Position numbers and translations under genes: made by a program. DNA of 64,000 bases, from contig CM056580.1 of the NCBI GenBank assembly GCA_029721435.1, positions 30,042,867 through 30,106,866 on the forward strand. The letters are read 5' to 3'. Shown piece after piece: positions 1 to 11,759 of the stretch. The stretch comes from Gymnothorax reevesii. Its lineage: Eukaryota > Chordata > Actinopteri > Anguilliformes > Muraenidae. The notes below the pieces were generated by a model, which saw only the letters and a program-made list of their open reading frames with translations, was not told where the DNA came from and did no database searches. Positions within the stretch are counted from its first letter, which is position 1. Each line of letters starts with the position of its first letter.

Positions 1-443
1 AGCTTAATCTTGTTTGCCATAGTTTTCCTGCACGGTAGTTCGTAAGTTGGGTCAGATGTAGCTATTTGTAGCACGGACTGAAGCCCCGCGTCCTCCACCA
101 CAGAGAGTGGTCGACAATCCGCTGCAATCCATTTTGCCAGGGAGTTGCATAATTTATCTGATGCAGACTTGCTTATCTTGGCTCGGAAGCCCGTCATTTC
201 ATCCAAAGTAGGCTGGCTGGAGCGTTTGTTGCCGCGAGTGTGAACGCTAGCATTAGCCAAGTCTGTTCTCGCCCCGACGTGTTTAGCATTGAGATGGTAC
301 TTGAGGCTGGAATTGCTTCGGTGATAAGCAAATTCCTTTTTACACAGTTTGCACTGAACGATACTCTTGTCCATTGTCCCATCAGGACATTTTTTATAGG
401 AAAAACTAGCCCCCAACTGGCCAAATAAAACATTGTCTTCCAT
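1..443 (-). CDS. hAT-family transposase, N-terminal part (runs off window)
   Basis: An uninterrupted minus-strand frame begins at the ATG at 441-443 and stays open for 147 codons to the window edge. It has no stop inside the window. Residues 31-55 form a BED-type zinc finger: C31-x2-C34, then H50 and H55, with the stretch KEFAYHRSNSSLKYHLNAKH between. Downstream comes a Ser/Thr-rich linker, then a region reading KWIAADCRPLSVVEDAGLQ and ending in DPTYELPCR. This is the arrangement seen at the start of many animal hAT transposases and ZBED proteins: DNA-binding finger, then the start of the helical and RNase-H-like catalytic part. The catalytic domain would lie left of the window. The frame lies just inside a hAT-type terminus at about 646, which supports a transposon gene over a domesticated host ZBED gene. 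An ATG at 433 opens a different, meaningless frame. Confidence 0.82.
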   Translation of the reverse strand, partial: MEDNVLFGQLGASFSYKKCPDGTMDKSIVQCKLCKKEFAYHRSNSSLKYHLNAKHVGARTDLANASVHTRGNKRSSQPTLDEMTGFRAKISKSASDKLCNSLAKWIAADCRPLSVVEDAGLQSVLQIATSDPTYELPCRKTMANKIK

Positions 444-646
444 CACTGATACTGTTAGTGAGTGTTTGTGTCCGTCAGATTTACCTGTGTACCAGAAACG
501 CGTGAGTAGAAAGGTTCCGCATGCGGACAATTGGAACGGAAATGAATGGAAATTAATGGAACGGAATTAATTGCGTTAAAATCTTTAACGCGTTAAAAGC
601 TTTATAATTAATTGATCAAAATTAACGCGTTAAAGTCCCGGCCCTA
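1..646 (-). mobile_element. hAT DNA transposon, 5' end
   Basis: The element reads on the minus strand, with its 5' terminus near 646 (TAGGGCCGGGACTTTAACGC). Subterminal repeats of the core AACGCGTTAA occur at about 575-640. TAGGG (usually CAGGG) termini followed by AACGCGTTAA repeats are familiar from fish hAT elements. The flank outside is a short (AT)n run (646-661), so an 8-bp target duplication cannot be recognised, and the other end lies outside the window. The 200 bp between terminus and ATG would be the transposase promoter and leader; I see no convincing TATA box there. Confidence 0.8.
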
Positions 647-661
647 ATATATATATATATA

Positions 662-1896
662 CACAAAATGCTGACATTGGACTATGCTAGCCTGCCTATC
701 CTCCTCTATTTATTAGTGATGGACTAGAATTGTTTCTGAAGTGTATGACTTCCTCAAACATGTTGTGATTTTTCCTTCAAAAAAGCCTAAAAGGAAACCT
801 GAACCTCCAAGTTTTCAACAACATTTTTTACACCATTCTACATGTAAGCGTTTTGTGGTTAAGAACACCAAGAATGTTCAATGAGGATTATTTTAAACAT
901 GCTCTTGCATTTGTTACTTTGAAAAGGAAATATAAATCGTCCAGCATTGAATTCAACCATATTTGCCTGGTCTGGTCTTAAGCACAGCCACTTGCAGAAT
1001 ATTATTTGCATTAATATCTTCTGCAGTGCTGACAAAAAAAACACATAAATATGGACCATCATATCTGCGGAGTCTGTGCCTCTTGTATTATCCCCCTGTA
1101 GTAAAGAGGTATATTCTAGTCTTCGCAGTTTGTTTATGTAGTAGAATGCTGCCTTCACTCTTGTCGGTCTAACGGAAGAGCAGGTTTGTAGTGTCTCACA
1201 TACAGTTCCTGGGGCCACAGGTAGCCTGAATGCTACACTTCACTGAGGGAGATTGATTCATTCCAGCCCAGCACTCAGAGAGAGCCATGGAATTACTGTA
1301 GGGCAGCAGGTAGATTGGGTTTACATCACATCGAGCTCCATGTCATCTGCCAGTAATATACATTACCCAGATATCGTTAGTATTCACCCTCCTGGCCCGG
1401 GTTTGAATTTGCTGCAATGAAGTCCCTCTGCTCGTTCTTGCAGATGTGTTGATCTATCTGTTAAACAGGGCTGACCTCACAGTGGTGGGCCAGCACAAAA
1501 TGGCCTTTTACTGGAGGCTAAACTATACATGGAATTTTAATTTGCAACGAGGACTTAGTGGGGAAGAGTCCAGCCTTACATTGAGTTCCATAAGCTTTTA
1601 TACAACATGTGTAAGTATGGACTGCTACACGATTGTAAAGAACTACAATGCAATTCCTAGTACAGCTCATGTGGAGGCACATAAGAAAATTGAATAGTGG
1701 ACTGTTACCACATATTTGCATCCTGTCAAGTGATCTGTGGAATCACAACCCTCAACATTAGAGTTGTCCAAAATGTCCAAAAATGTCTGATCTCACCGTT
1801 AAACACAGAGCAGCACAACAAGGCCAAATCAATGCACAATAGTAATATAGTCAATAGGAAGACAACAACTGACCTCAAGTCATATGCAGTCGCTTG
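662..1896. other. unique intergenic stretch, nothing recognised
   Basis: No long frame, terminal repeat or tandem array could be recognised here. Short frames (for example 119 codons on the minus strand at 859-1218) have no recognisable domain and look like chance. Confidence 0.5.
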
Positions 1897-2771
1897 CACT
1901 TCTGCTCAAAAGTTTGGGATCACTTGGAAATTTTCTTGTTTTCCATGGAAACTTACATGAAATTAGTCTGAATAGGAGATTTAGCAAATTAACAGAACAT
2001 GCTGACATTGTCTGAGTTAGGAATAATGATTTTAAAGGAAAATGATGAATATGTACTTCACACTTTGCCTTCATCAACAACAACAAAAAAAAAAGATACT
2101 GATACTGAAACTGGTGTTTAACGGGAACTATTTAGCGCAGCTGCTAGTTGACAACCTGTGAGGCGTCTTTGTCTTAAACTACACACTCTCAGATATTTGT
2201 CTTCTTGCACAGTTGTGCATCGGGGCCTCCCACTCCTTTTTTCTGTCCTTGTTAGTGCCAGTTTGTGCTGCTTTCTGAAGGGAGTAGTTGACAGCATGGC
2301 AAGAGATTTTTAGTTTTCAATTTCTCATATTGAATAGCCTTCTTTTCTAATCACAGCAATAGACTGATATGCCTCTAAAGGAAGTTTTTTCTTTCTGGCC
2401 ATTTTGAGCCTGTAAACAAACAAACAACTGCTGATGCTTCAGGTACTAAACCAACCTCAAGAATGCCATGCTCCCTTTTGCGCTCCCTTATTAGTTCAAC
2501 GATTTTCAGCTGTGCAATACATTTGCAGAGGAGTTTTCTAATAATAAATTACTCTTATAAAATGAGGACTGACTGTTGCTGATAATAGGCCTCTATGCAA
2601 AAATGTAGATCATTCTTTGAAAATCATTCGATTAATTTTAATCGTTTGTGAAATGGATAAAAATGTTTGTGAAATAGAAAAAAAGAATGTTTGTGAAATG
2701 CATGAAAATGTATTTTTCTTTGGAAAACAATGACATTTGCAAGTGATCCCAAACATTTGAGCGGTAGTGTG
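1897..2771 (-). mobile_element. decayed Tc1-like transposon with internal deletion
   Basis: Imperfect terminal inverted repeats: the left end contains CTCAAAAGTTTGGGATCACT and the right end its complement (AGTGATCCCAAACATTTGAG). This is the terminus of a common fish Tc1 family. On the minus strand around 2110-2240 the remains of the N-terminal transposase are readable as ARRQISESVV, then DKDASQVVN, with stops and frame breaks. The element is about 875 bp against about 1.6 kb for a complete Tc1, and the catalytic DDE part was not found, so it is a dead copy. A short repeat of TGTTTGTGAAATG (about 2645-2700) lies inside. Confidence 0.75.
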
Positions 2772-3589
2772 CATGTTGTATTTCATTGGACCTCTTGCAT
2801 AGAAAGCTAGGCTTTACCTCAACTTTGTGGTGTTAGAGGGCTTGCACAGAACCGTTCTAAGGTGTACGGTGTCAAAAAAAGATTGTCATTGGACTACAGG
2901 TCACTCTGCCTATACTGGCTTCATTGAAAATATGTCACTTGTCCGTGCAGCACAAGGACTCTGAGACAGGCCTCCTGCTTGGAAGGCCAGGGTATAAATC
3001 ACAATTACATGGATACAAACTAACTGCCTTGCTCAGAGTCCTCTCCGAATATTCTGCTCCCCAGACTACCCCTGCTAAATGACATGCGCAAAATTGTGAT
3101 TTGTGTGCCTGGGTGCCCTGGCATGGCATTCGCAAAGCCGTCAGTCACCTCGCCTGCGTCACCCGCTGTGCATAAAGTCGTCTTTCCCGTCAGCATCCCC
3201 GAAGTCCCTGCTCACATGTCACGTAGAGAACCTGCAGGTATGAATTGGCGCACTGAATTTCAGAAACATCTCAAACTGGCTTGACATATTGCTGTTACGG
3301 GCACACAGGAGGTATATTCTTGTTCTTTATGGATGATATTTCCCCAGTTTACTGTGAAAGATACTATGGTGTTCTTTCGGCAAAAATTAAAACTGCAAAA
3401 ATACACAAATACAGAAGTAAACCGATGGCTGCTTGTGGGACCATTTTTGGTACTTCGGAAGTTTGTGATAGATTCTTGTGCTTGTATTGGCTGTTTTTGC
3501 ACCTGTTGTTCTGTGAGCGTTTCCTCGTTTTTAGTCTCTGACTGTTCCTCCCCTTCTGCTGTGACAGGGACAGGTATTTGTCATAACCA
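2772..3589. other. unique stretch, no feature
   Basis: Mixed-composition sequence without a recognisable gene, terminal repeat or array. Overlapping frames of 66-86 codons occur on both strands without domain features. Confidence 0.45.
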
Positions 3590-4170
3590 TTAGCGTGTGA
3601 TTAAGCGGCAGCTTTATTCGCGGGCTCCTTTATCGCCTGGCGTCTAGGTGGATTAGAGAATTAACATGGTGCCTGTCAGAACCCAGCGTTCGCTATCTCT
3701 GCAGCAAGACAGAATGGGAATAATGACACATATTTTTTCGATGGATTATTTAATTTATTTATTCCGATATTTATTTCACATTACCCTTGATGCGTGTAAC
3801 CAGTGTTGTGGGACATTCTCTGATTACAGTAGCCTACTAATTGGTAATCCCCGAAGACCGAGGCCACAGCGGCATTCTGAGGGACCAATTCACCAGTCTG
3901 TTCATTTTCTGACCCTAAAATATGGGGCAAATGGCTAAAATTGTTAAAGGGAATCAAGAGCAGTGGGCTCGGTGGGTAATATTTGTAATTAGTGAGCGCT
4001 ATGTGCTAACAGTGACATGATGCAGGCTCTTTCTGTCGATACCTATGTAATTTTCCACATGAATATGTATTTAGGGGCTGTTTACTCATACAGGGGGCGG
4101 AGATTGTGTAAAATAGTTCCATTACCCAGCGCTATTATTGTAATGAAAAGGAACTGAAAACAGCTGTTGG
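3590..4170. promoter_or_regulatory. candidate conserved non-coding element
   Basis: A non-repetitive block with several homeodomain-like cores (GATTAGAGAATTAA near 3651, TTGTAATTAGTGAG near 3985, TTGGTAATTTAGCG near 4170) and no coding frame of note. This resembles vertebrate developmental enhancers in composition. Conservation cannot be tested here, so this is a compositional inference only. Confidence 0.3.
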
Positions 4171-5826
4171 TAATTTAGCGCAATGTTCCCTGCCCAAAAC
4201 GAATGCTTTGTGCAGTTGTGCATTTGAGCCTGACAGCTGTAATTGCTGCAAGACAAAGACCTCGCCATCCAGTCAGACACGAGAGGATATTTCGTGCAAT
4301 GGCTTTACATGTACAGCTGACATAGAGAATGAATTGTTCATAGGTGAAAGCCCAACTGTTCCCATGGCTTCAACTGCCTCCACTCTCTGTAGTGCTAAAG
4401 TTGTGCCTTCCCTGTACTCTGTGTACACAGGACAGACAGTGACCCCGCCACAGGCGAGGGGAGGCCTGTTTGTGATTTTCCACCCCGCACCTCACCGCAC
4501 TATGAAAATGCAGCTTAACTTACTGTACGGTCTGTGCATGTTTGGATTCTGGGAGTGTACAAAACGGGTGAAATTTCGAGACGTTTTACGCCATAGGAAT
4601 TCACGTAAATGCACAAATTAAAGCGGTCAGTCTCTCCTGTTACCTCACAATTACTCTACTCAAATCTGAAGTGCAGCAGCACAAAGCCGATAGGCCAAAA
4701 TGTGCGAGAGCCCGAAAAAACCATTCACCACACTGTCTGTTGAGGTGGAATTCAAGTGTTTTTTTTTTCCACACTTCAGACTTACTGTATCTGTATTTTT
4801 AATAGTGCAGGATAAGTGATAACCAGCTTTATAATCATCTCTGTGCGCGATACAGATTTATTCTGTTTTTGTATTATTATGAAACCAACTGAAACTCTGT
4901 AATACAGTAGCTAGTGCCTAATCCCCCGTTTGGGTAATTAGACATTCTTACAAGCGACTGAACCCACGCCATGATTTTGTTCCTTTTGATTATGAATGAA
5001 TGCGTTTTGCACCTGCAGTTCAGTCTATTTTGCTCTTATTTTCCCTCTCATTCCATGAAAACATGTCTTCTTGAGGGACCCCGGACGTAAAACACGGCGA
5101 ATGCTCCATCGACGATAAACTAAGGCAGCAGAATTGGTTTTCTTCCTGCAGGTACTTGCGCTCACCCCGTTTGTGACACGATTTGTGTTGTTAATACTGC
5201 TCCCTGTGTTGGACTAAAAGAAAACACAAGTACGCCTCTCCCCCTTGCATAGCCCCATTCATTATTTTGTTTTGTTCATATTTGTTCACCGCTGTGGATG
5301 TCTTCAATAAGAACACTAGTCCCTGCTGAGAGCACATTAAAGTTTCTCCTCCCTATCTCGCTGAGACGGCATTTCATCCATCAGGTGATCGAATTTCCTT
5401 ATTTGCCAAAAGGTAGTTTATATTCATTCATGCAGCGTGTATATAAAGAACATTAAAAACAGGCGAGAATTCCGCACCTTCTTGCACCAAGCTGTTGCTC
5501 CTTATGATGGAATGGTGTACTGAGAGACTGCAGCAGTAAGAAACTAGGTTTATCTTATGCTTATTTCCTGTTTATCAAATTATTATTTGTATGTGGATTG
5601 GCTCAAATAAATGTTACACGTGTGTCTGCTTGACTGGTGGAATTTTATAGCACATTGCTGGAGTTTCCATCACAGGCAAAGTATTAACGCTCCCTGTTTT
5701 TTTTTTTCAAGAAGAATTGACCGTTAAAATTCATTGCTCAATTTTGTCATTGTGGTCAGTGGTCCACAGGTATAGTTCATCTTCATTCCCTCATATTCAT
5801 TTATTTCTTACTTAGTGAAGTGCAGG
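4171..5826. other. unique non-coding stretch, possible CNE within
   Basis: No gene or mobile element recognised. A 137-codon frame at 4208-4621 has biased, cysteine-rich but domain-free content. The part at 4820-5000 (with GGGTAATTAGACATTC) is enhancer-like in composition. Short T runs occur near 4760 and 5700. Confidence 0.4.
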
Positions 5827-5828
5827 TA

Positions 5829-6505
5829 CAGTGACAGTCAAAAGTTTGGACACACATTTTTCTTATAATATATGTTAAATAAAGAAATATGCAGCCTTTA
5901 TTTTCCAAAAAAAGGTCTAATTCTTAAATCCATCAAACTAACCACCATTTGTTGCCATATTTGCAGAGCATTCTCACATTTTTTGTGTCGCCCGCGAAGC
6001 ATAGCGGCACATAGGGATCACTTTGTCCGGCGTCTGTCTATCCGTCTGTCTGTCGGTCCGGTTGTCACACTTTCAGTTGGTAGTCACACTTTCACATAAG
6101 CTTCGCAGGCGACACGTGTTCACCTGAACACTCTAGTTTAACTAGGGCAGTCACATGACTATAATGAATTTACAGCTGGACGGCTGTCTAAATTCCCAAA
6201 GATGTGCTGCTCTTGACGTGTGCTTTCCATCAACCTTTTTGCCCAATAAGTCCCAAATCCGCTTGACTTTAATTCAGATGTAGGAGTTTATTTGTCTGTT
6301 TACTTTGCAAAGTATGGCTTCGTTGAGAATTCCAAAATTTTGGACACTATTCAAACAAGTAAATTATTTTCTTTTCACTTCTAACGTTTTACCTTTTACA
6401 AGATTCCATTTGAGGTTATATAGAGAAGTTAAGCCGTTTAAATTTCTGTAAAAACGGAGTGCTGTGACATCAGCAAAGCGCGTCCAAACTTTTGACTGGT
6501 ACCGC
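5829..6505. mobile_element. short Tc1-like relic with a nested insertion
   Basis: The left end is TA followed by CAGTGACAGTCAAAAGTTTG. The right end carries the complement CAAACTTTTGACTGGTACC. The motif CAGTCAAAAGTTTGGACACAC is the end of a common fish Tc1 family. I could not read a convincing transposase fragment between them. A 130 bp foldback sits inside (5985-6116), so the Tc1 relic is older than that insertion. Confidence 0.6.
5985..6116. mobile_element. small foldback element nested in Tc1 relic
   Basis: About 20 bp inverted termini: left GTGTCGCCCGCGAAGC and right GCTTCGCAGGCGACACG. Inside are short repeats of CGTCTGTCTATC/CCGTCTGTCTGTC type and a doubled TCACACTTTCA (about 6065-6095). 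No coding capacity. The family is not recognised, and no clear target duplication was seen. Confidence 0.55.
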
Positions 6506-7299
6506 ATGTGGAAAAAAGGGATTGGGAATGTGTATGACGTACATGACTGCATTAACGTGGATGCTTTTTGACAAGGCTTCCCAAAAGCCACTACTTTGTC
6601 ACTTAGGTCTATGCCAACATAAAAGTGATGACAAAAGCATAATTTAATTTTCTGTTATGTTCAGCGACTTTGTTGACTTTGAAGTTGTCACTGCATAAAG
6701 ATGGGCTGAGGCTGATTCTGGATAGCAGCTCGTGTTATTCCAGCCAAACTGTCCTAAATCTTCGGGAAAGAAGAACTGATGCTTCCCTGTTGCTGAAATC
6801 ACTGCTCCTCCTGTGTTTCGACGACACGAGACATTTATTCTCCCTGAGTTGTATGAATATTAATGCACATACTTCTCAAACATATGTTGCTCGTGTGAAG
6901 TATAGCTTCGCATTTCAAAGTGATTTTTCTGGCTGCTAAGAGGAAGGGTGACCTGTAAACTGTCACAAGTCTAGATGCGTGTGCCCGCTGATTAGATTGT
7001 TCCTTTTCAACATCAAAATTTTACCTGCCCGTAAGTTGTACAAGGCTTGTCAGCAAAAGCCATTGTCCCCCAAAGCTTTAGTTAATAGGCTGTAAGATGT
7101 TGATTTAAGTACATGGAGAGGATGTCAGAAGTGCACAAGTTCCGCTCATGATAATGTAAGTACAGCCTAAGGAACATCAAATAAAACTGAAGATTTACCT
7201 GGATTTGCATTCCGAATACATGCTGATTTGAGTGGTTCTATGGAGGGGGTGGAATCTTCTGGTAAATTCCCTTTTAAACTCTCCATACTGCACCTATGC
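6506..7299. other. unique stretch, no feature
   Basis: No gene, repeat or terminal structure recognised. The 89-codon frame at 6670-6939 shows no domain and no paralogous match within the window. Confidence 0.4.
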
Positions 7300-7314
7300 A
7301 CGCGCACACACCAT

Positions 7315-7361
<47 letters not shown>

Positions 7362-7377
7362 GCGCGCGCGCAAACAC
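7300..7377. repeat. (CA)n microsatellite joined to (CG)n
   Basis: About 40 bp of pure CA dinucleotides (7321-7358) runs directly into about 12 bp of CG dinucleotides (7359-7371). Alternating purine-pyrimidine tracts of this kind are known to favour left-handed Z-DNA, CG most strongly. Confidence 0.95.
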
Positions 7378-8859
7378 ATTCAGAAAGGAGCCGGGTAGGA
7401 GCTACCACAATTTTGATGGCAAGATCAATGGGATTATGTCTTCTGATCTGTTTTGTGTGTTAAAAGGCCCAATTTTCATATTGTAGATGGGCTTACCATG
7501 GTTCACTAATAAACCTGGGGTTGAGTTGGAGAGGCTGCTGCCAGGTGACTGCTGTGCAGGCTTAAATGGGCCCTTTTGTGATGCTGAGTGGAGTCAGTAC
7601 ATCAGAGAGTTGTGCTCCTGTGTCACACATTGAGGAAAGATGATTGTTCGTGCAGCTTAGCGTGGCTCTGAAGTCAAGTGAATGAATAAAAGATTAGGCA
7701 CAAACACACAGCTGTATTAAGCACAAACAAGCTGTATAAATCTTATTCGAAGGCGATGCTTCTTTTGTCTGTAATTAGTGCTGTATGGCGTATGCGCTTC
7801 TTTGTATTTCTCATGCTTAGCTTCTGTAAGTTATTGCTTGTTTGCCTATGTGTACGCACCAATTAGGCACGCAATAACAAGCTGCATGTATTAATACCGT
7901 CCAAGGCATTTTAGCATTTTAGGGGTCTTGATGTTTTTCGGTATTGAGGTAATTCGCGAAGAGTAATGTTATGGAATAATTTTCTAAAACAGTGCCATAT
8001 GTGCAGTTGAGATGTATTTGTGTGTATTGTCTGAAAACATCACAAGCCACATTGCAGAGTAGTACGAAAATCCTGCCATATTTATGTCTTGAATTCCAGC
8101 TTTCGTTAGCCCAAGGCTGGAACTGTCTAACATAACTGCAGCAGAATTTTTGCAATGTAAGATCAAAAATATTTTAACAATATTTCTGCCTCTCGCAATG
8201 ACCGCAGTCTCCTTACAAAGAGTCTCTCTGTTCAAAGCAGCACAGTTTGAATTAACTGAAAGCAGCCTTTATGCTCATGCTCGCACACAGGCTGACATGC
8301 ACGAATGCACAAACACGTACATGTGCACATATACTGACAGGAACCACATTTTGCACAACTCGGCCTGTGTTCAATCAGCGTTTGTCCCTGTGTGACTTGC
8401 TAGCAAGTTCAAGTATGACGTTAATCAGTACGAGCCTAATTTTGCTTGTTGCTCTTATTAACTGTAAAAGAAAAGAAAAAAAAAAAAACAGTTGCATTAA
8501 ATTTTGAGTCAAAGTTTTAGCATACATTGATGGAATTCAGGCTGCTCACTTCTAGCCAATGAGTCCTTATGGCTTTTTTTTTTTTTTTTTGCTTTTTCTT
8601 TTGTTTTGCGGGCTAGTTTGTCGGGTGCTCAAGCATTTTGCTAGCGCTGTCAGCGATTTCTTTACCAGCTGGTGCTGCGCTCCATGACCTTTCCGCTGAA
8701 ACCCAGAACACTGTGACCTCTGGTCTCTTCCCCTCCACACCTGGCCTGAAATTTAGTCAACGATGCCAAAAGAAAACAAAATGGAGGTCAGGGGGAGAAT
8801 GGCATGCTAGCTCTCTCCACACGGGAGCTCTTTCCCCAGTGAGCAATGTGGCGATAATA
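7378..8859. other. unique stretch with homopolymer runs
   Basis: No gene or mobile element recognised. It holds a poly-A run near 8475 and a T run of about 18 at 8573-8590. Frames of 78-92 codons overlap on both strands and lack domains. Confidence 0.4.
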
Positions 8860-9130
8860 AATGGTATCCCAGCATTTAAAGACAAGTCTATTATTTCACC
8901 AGCCTCTTGTAATTAGTCCTTGTCAGGGAAATGGATACGCATATGTGTTACCAAATCGGCGGCCAAAACCCTATCGATACTCCCCAATCTGAAGATTAAT
9001 CATGTTTGCCGCTGGTGGCTGCGGTGGTTTCACTGATGTCTGTGGTTTGCCGCCTCCTCTGTCATGGTAGCATATTAGTCTGTAGAGGATATGAAGAGAT
9101 GGCTGATTAAGTCCGCATGGCACAACGGTA
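8860..9130. promoter_or_regulatory. candidate conserved non-coding element
   Basis: A unique block with TTGTAATTAGTCC (about 8908), GATTAATCATG (about 8994), CATATTAGTC (about 9071) and GCTGATTAAG (about 9101) within 200 bp. This density of homeodomain-like cores is above its surroundings. Inference from composition only. Confidence 0.3.
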
Positions 9131-10249
9131 TTTTGACTCTTTGTCAGTTGGCTTCACATAAAAGCCCCGGACAAAAAAGTAGCACTTCTGTGCTTAAGGG
9201 TGTTTTCAGGATGTTGCGGAGCTTGTTACTCTCGTCAAAACGTGAGATGTTTCCTCTTTCTCATATGTGGTCATTCATTTTGACATGTTACAAATCCAGT
9301 ATTGAGAATGGAGTATTGGTGATACATTTACAACTATTTTCTCCTCGATTCAATCAACTGCTGAGTCATTTTACGGTAAACTTTTGCTATAATGAGTCAT
9401 TGAATAAGACATTTCATACAGCTCAGTGCCTGAATGAAGTAACACAGTGAGATTCAGACTCTTTAGTGGGAATTTTAGACGGCTTTACAATACAATAATT
9501 CTGCACCACTTCATTTCATGAAGGTTTTCTGAAAATGCTTGGCAATTTTTATTGAATTTAGCTGTACAAATCATATTATGTGCATCAGACTTAATCCGTA
9601 TTTGTGTTTTGTAATGTTGTTAATGTGATGCTTCTTTAATAAAGTCCTTTTTAAATATTTTGACACTGCATTTAGTAAAAATGACACAAATATTACCTTC
9701 GCAAAGAGGTGGCGTCATTGCACACGAAACCAGCAGAATTGCAGATCACCTTTCATTGTCTCGGTGACATTTCTTGCCGAAAAGGAGAAACCTTGTTGTG
9801 ACAATCAGTGATAATGGGCATGTTTTGTGTACCAGGATCCATTACCAGATGCATGCAGATGTCTCAATGCAAGGTGTAATGTCATAACAATGGGGGTCTT
9901 TCACACTTAAGTCTCCTCAAGATGAGATGAAATAAATCTAATATTTGCCTGCTTGAGTCTTCACCGCCGGCTGGATCAGCTTCAGTGCTACCAGCAGAGA
10001 AATAATAGTGTTTTTAAAGTCAGCTGCTCGTGCAGTGCACTCATTTGCATTACCGTGGTTATTAATGGGATAGCAGGTAGCAAACCAGCAGGCTTCGCCT
10101 TAAGCCCAGCTTGCACAAATATCTTTGCAATGTTCTTGCCACATAGTGATGATGTTTTTACATTGACAGAACATCCCAGTGACACTGTATATTGTTCAAA
10201 AGCAACTCCACAATACCCCCCCACCCCATTTATTTATTTATGTACGTAC
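9131..10249. other. unique stretch, no feature
   Basis: AT-rich sequence without a recognisable gene or element. The longest frame in this part (195 codons, 9953-10540) runs straight through the neighbouring foldback element and is treated as chance. Confidence 0.4.
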
Positions 10250-10252
10250 TTA

Positions 10253-10427
10253 GGGCCCGATTTACTAACACCTTTAGCACATGCAAAATCTTTTTGCCCG
10301 AGCAAAACCAATAACATTGCCCATGATTGGCCAGGGTACTTGCCTTGCACCAATCAGTGGCAATATTATTGGTTTTGCACCAGCAGAAAGATTTTGCATG
10401 TGCTTAAGGCCTTAGTAAATCAGGCCC
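10253..10427. mobile_element. foldback MITE with TTA target duplication (PIF/Harbinger-like)
   Basis: A 175 bp element that folds back over nearly its whole length. Termini are GGGCCCGATTTACTAA and TTAGTAAATCAGGCCC. Inner arms pair too: GCACATGCAAAATCTTT with AAAGATTTTGCATGTGC, and CAAAACCAATAA with TTATTGGTTTTG. It is flanked by TTA at 10250-10252 and 10428-10430. A 3-bp TWA/TTA duplication with G/C-rich termini is the hallmark of PIF/Harbinger MITEs. It has no coding capacity and would have been moved by a transposase encoded elsewhere. The arms are still close to perfect, suggesting a fairly young insertion. Confidence 0.88.
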
Positions 10428-10430
10428 TTA

Positions 10431-11759
10431 GTGTCTTACTTTACAGTACTTACCTATTAATGCCATTCATTTGTCTGTTTTACTCTTCCTTCTCTAAATG
10501 TTGTCTGGTTTTTGTTATTTTTCTAACTCAATTGAATTGAAAGCAATGGAGTTCAAAATCACTGTCTTACAATTACGAAAAGGTATGTCAAAAAGCTGTC
10601 TCATCAAAAGGTTACCGCCAATGCCACTAACTACCAAGTTTGCAACCTTATAAATATGGAAAGGGCTAATGATTTACTCTTTGATTTGGAGGAAATAATC
10701 CCATTGTCCTGTTCCACATAACGCCAGACATACTAATCCAGCAGTTATTGTTACATATGCTGATTTTACAATCGGAACTCGTAATTGAAAGCAGTGTTTA
10801 ACAATTTTCAAAAAAAAAAAAAAAAACCTGATAAGCCTCACTGTACGTATTATATGCACATTTATTTGCTCATGTAATAATGTCCAAATCCATATTCAGA
10901 TTCATCACCCTGCATGCAAGCCACACAAAGTTATACTCACACAGGCACTTGTCCGCAGTCACAGTGAGATTAATTTTCCTTGTTTAGCTGTAAGTGATAG
11001 ATTTTCTTCTTGTGACTGTCACAACATTTGAGCGAGACGGTTCTCAGCAGTGTCCTCTAATGGAAAGTAGCGATGCATCACCCTCTCAGCTTCCAGTGGA
11101 AGAAAGTGAATAAATACGGCTGCATGGCTCTATGAACAGCTGGACTGCATGGAATTACAACGCAACACTGAAGCCAACGAGATTAAAATTACACTTTTGT
11201 TGAGTCTGAAACAATTGAACAACATTTGAAGCTACTCACCTGGAAATAATATCTTGGTTTATGAGACACGTAAAGCATTAAAAAATTGGCGCAAAAATGG
11301 CACTTCTTAAATTTAATGGAGGCTTAGACGTTCAGCTTGCATGGAATGGCACGGCATGTGAATTCATACCTCTAAATCAAAGAGAAAGTTAATTTGCACC
11401 CTTTTTTTGTAATGTTGCACTTGGGAATTACATTTCTTGGATACGTCAATTGGTTTCTCTTATGTACGGTAACTTTCTCCTTTGAGGAGTAGTTTTTTTT
11501 TTTTTTTACCCCCCCAAATTATATGCTTGTCAAATACTACTGATCTTACACCTGAAAGGAATAGTTAATTTCCTGTGACATTTAATTATTTAAACACTGC
11601 TTTTGCGCACATATAACTTTTATTTTACAGCGTATTAATTTAAGAGATGCTCTTATCCGGAGCAAAAATGCATTCACTTTATCAGAACAAAAAAATAGAG
11701 CATTTCTCTTCACCCATAGTGATACCAGGAAACAAATTTCAGTGAAGTTCCCTCTGAAA
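10431..11759. other. unique stretch with poly-A/T runs
   Basis: No gene or element recognised. An A run of 18 lies at about 10809-10826 and a T run near 11490. Otherwise AT-rich unique sequence. Confidence 0.4.

Noticed and set aside
4208..4621. 137-codon plus-strand cysteine-containing frame as a small secreted protein
   Set aside because: No signal peptide at the start and the cysteine spacing matches no family I know.
9953..10540. 195-codon plus-strand frame
   Set aside because: Runs through the foldback MITE at 10253-10427 and shows no domain.
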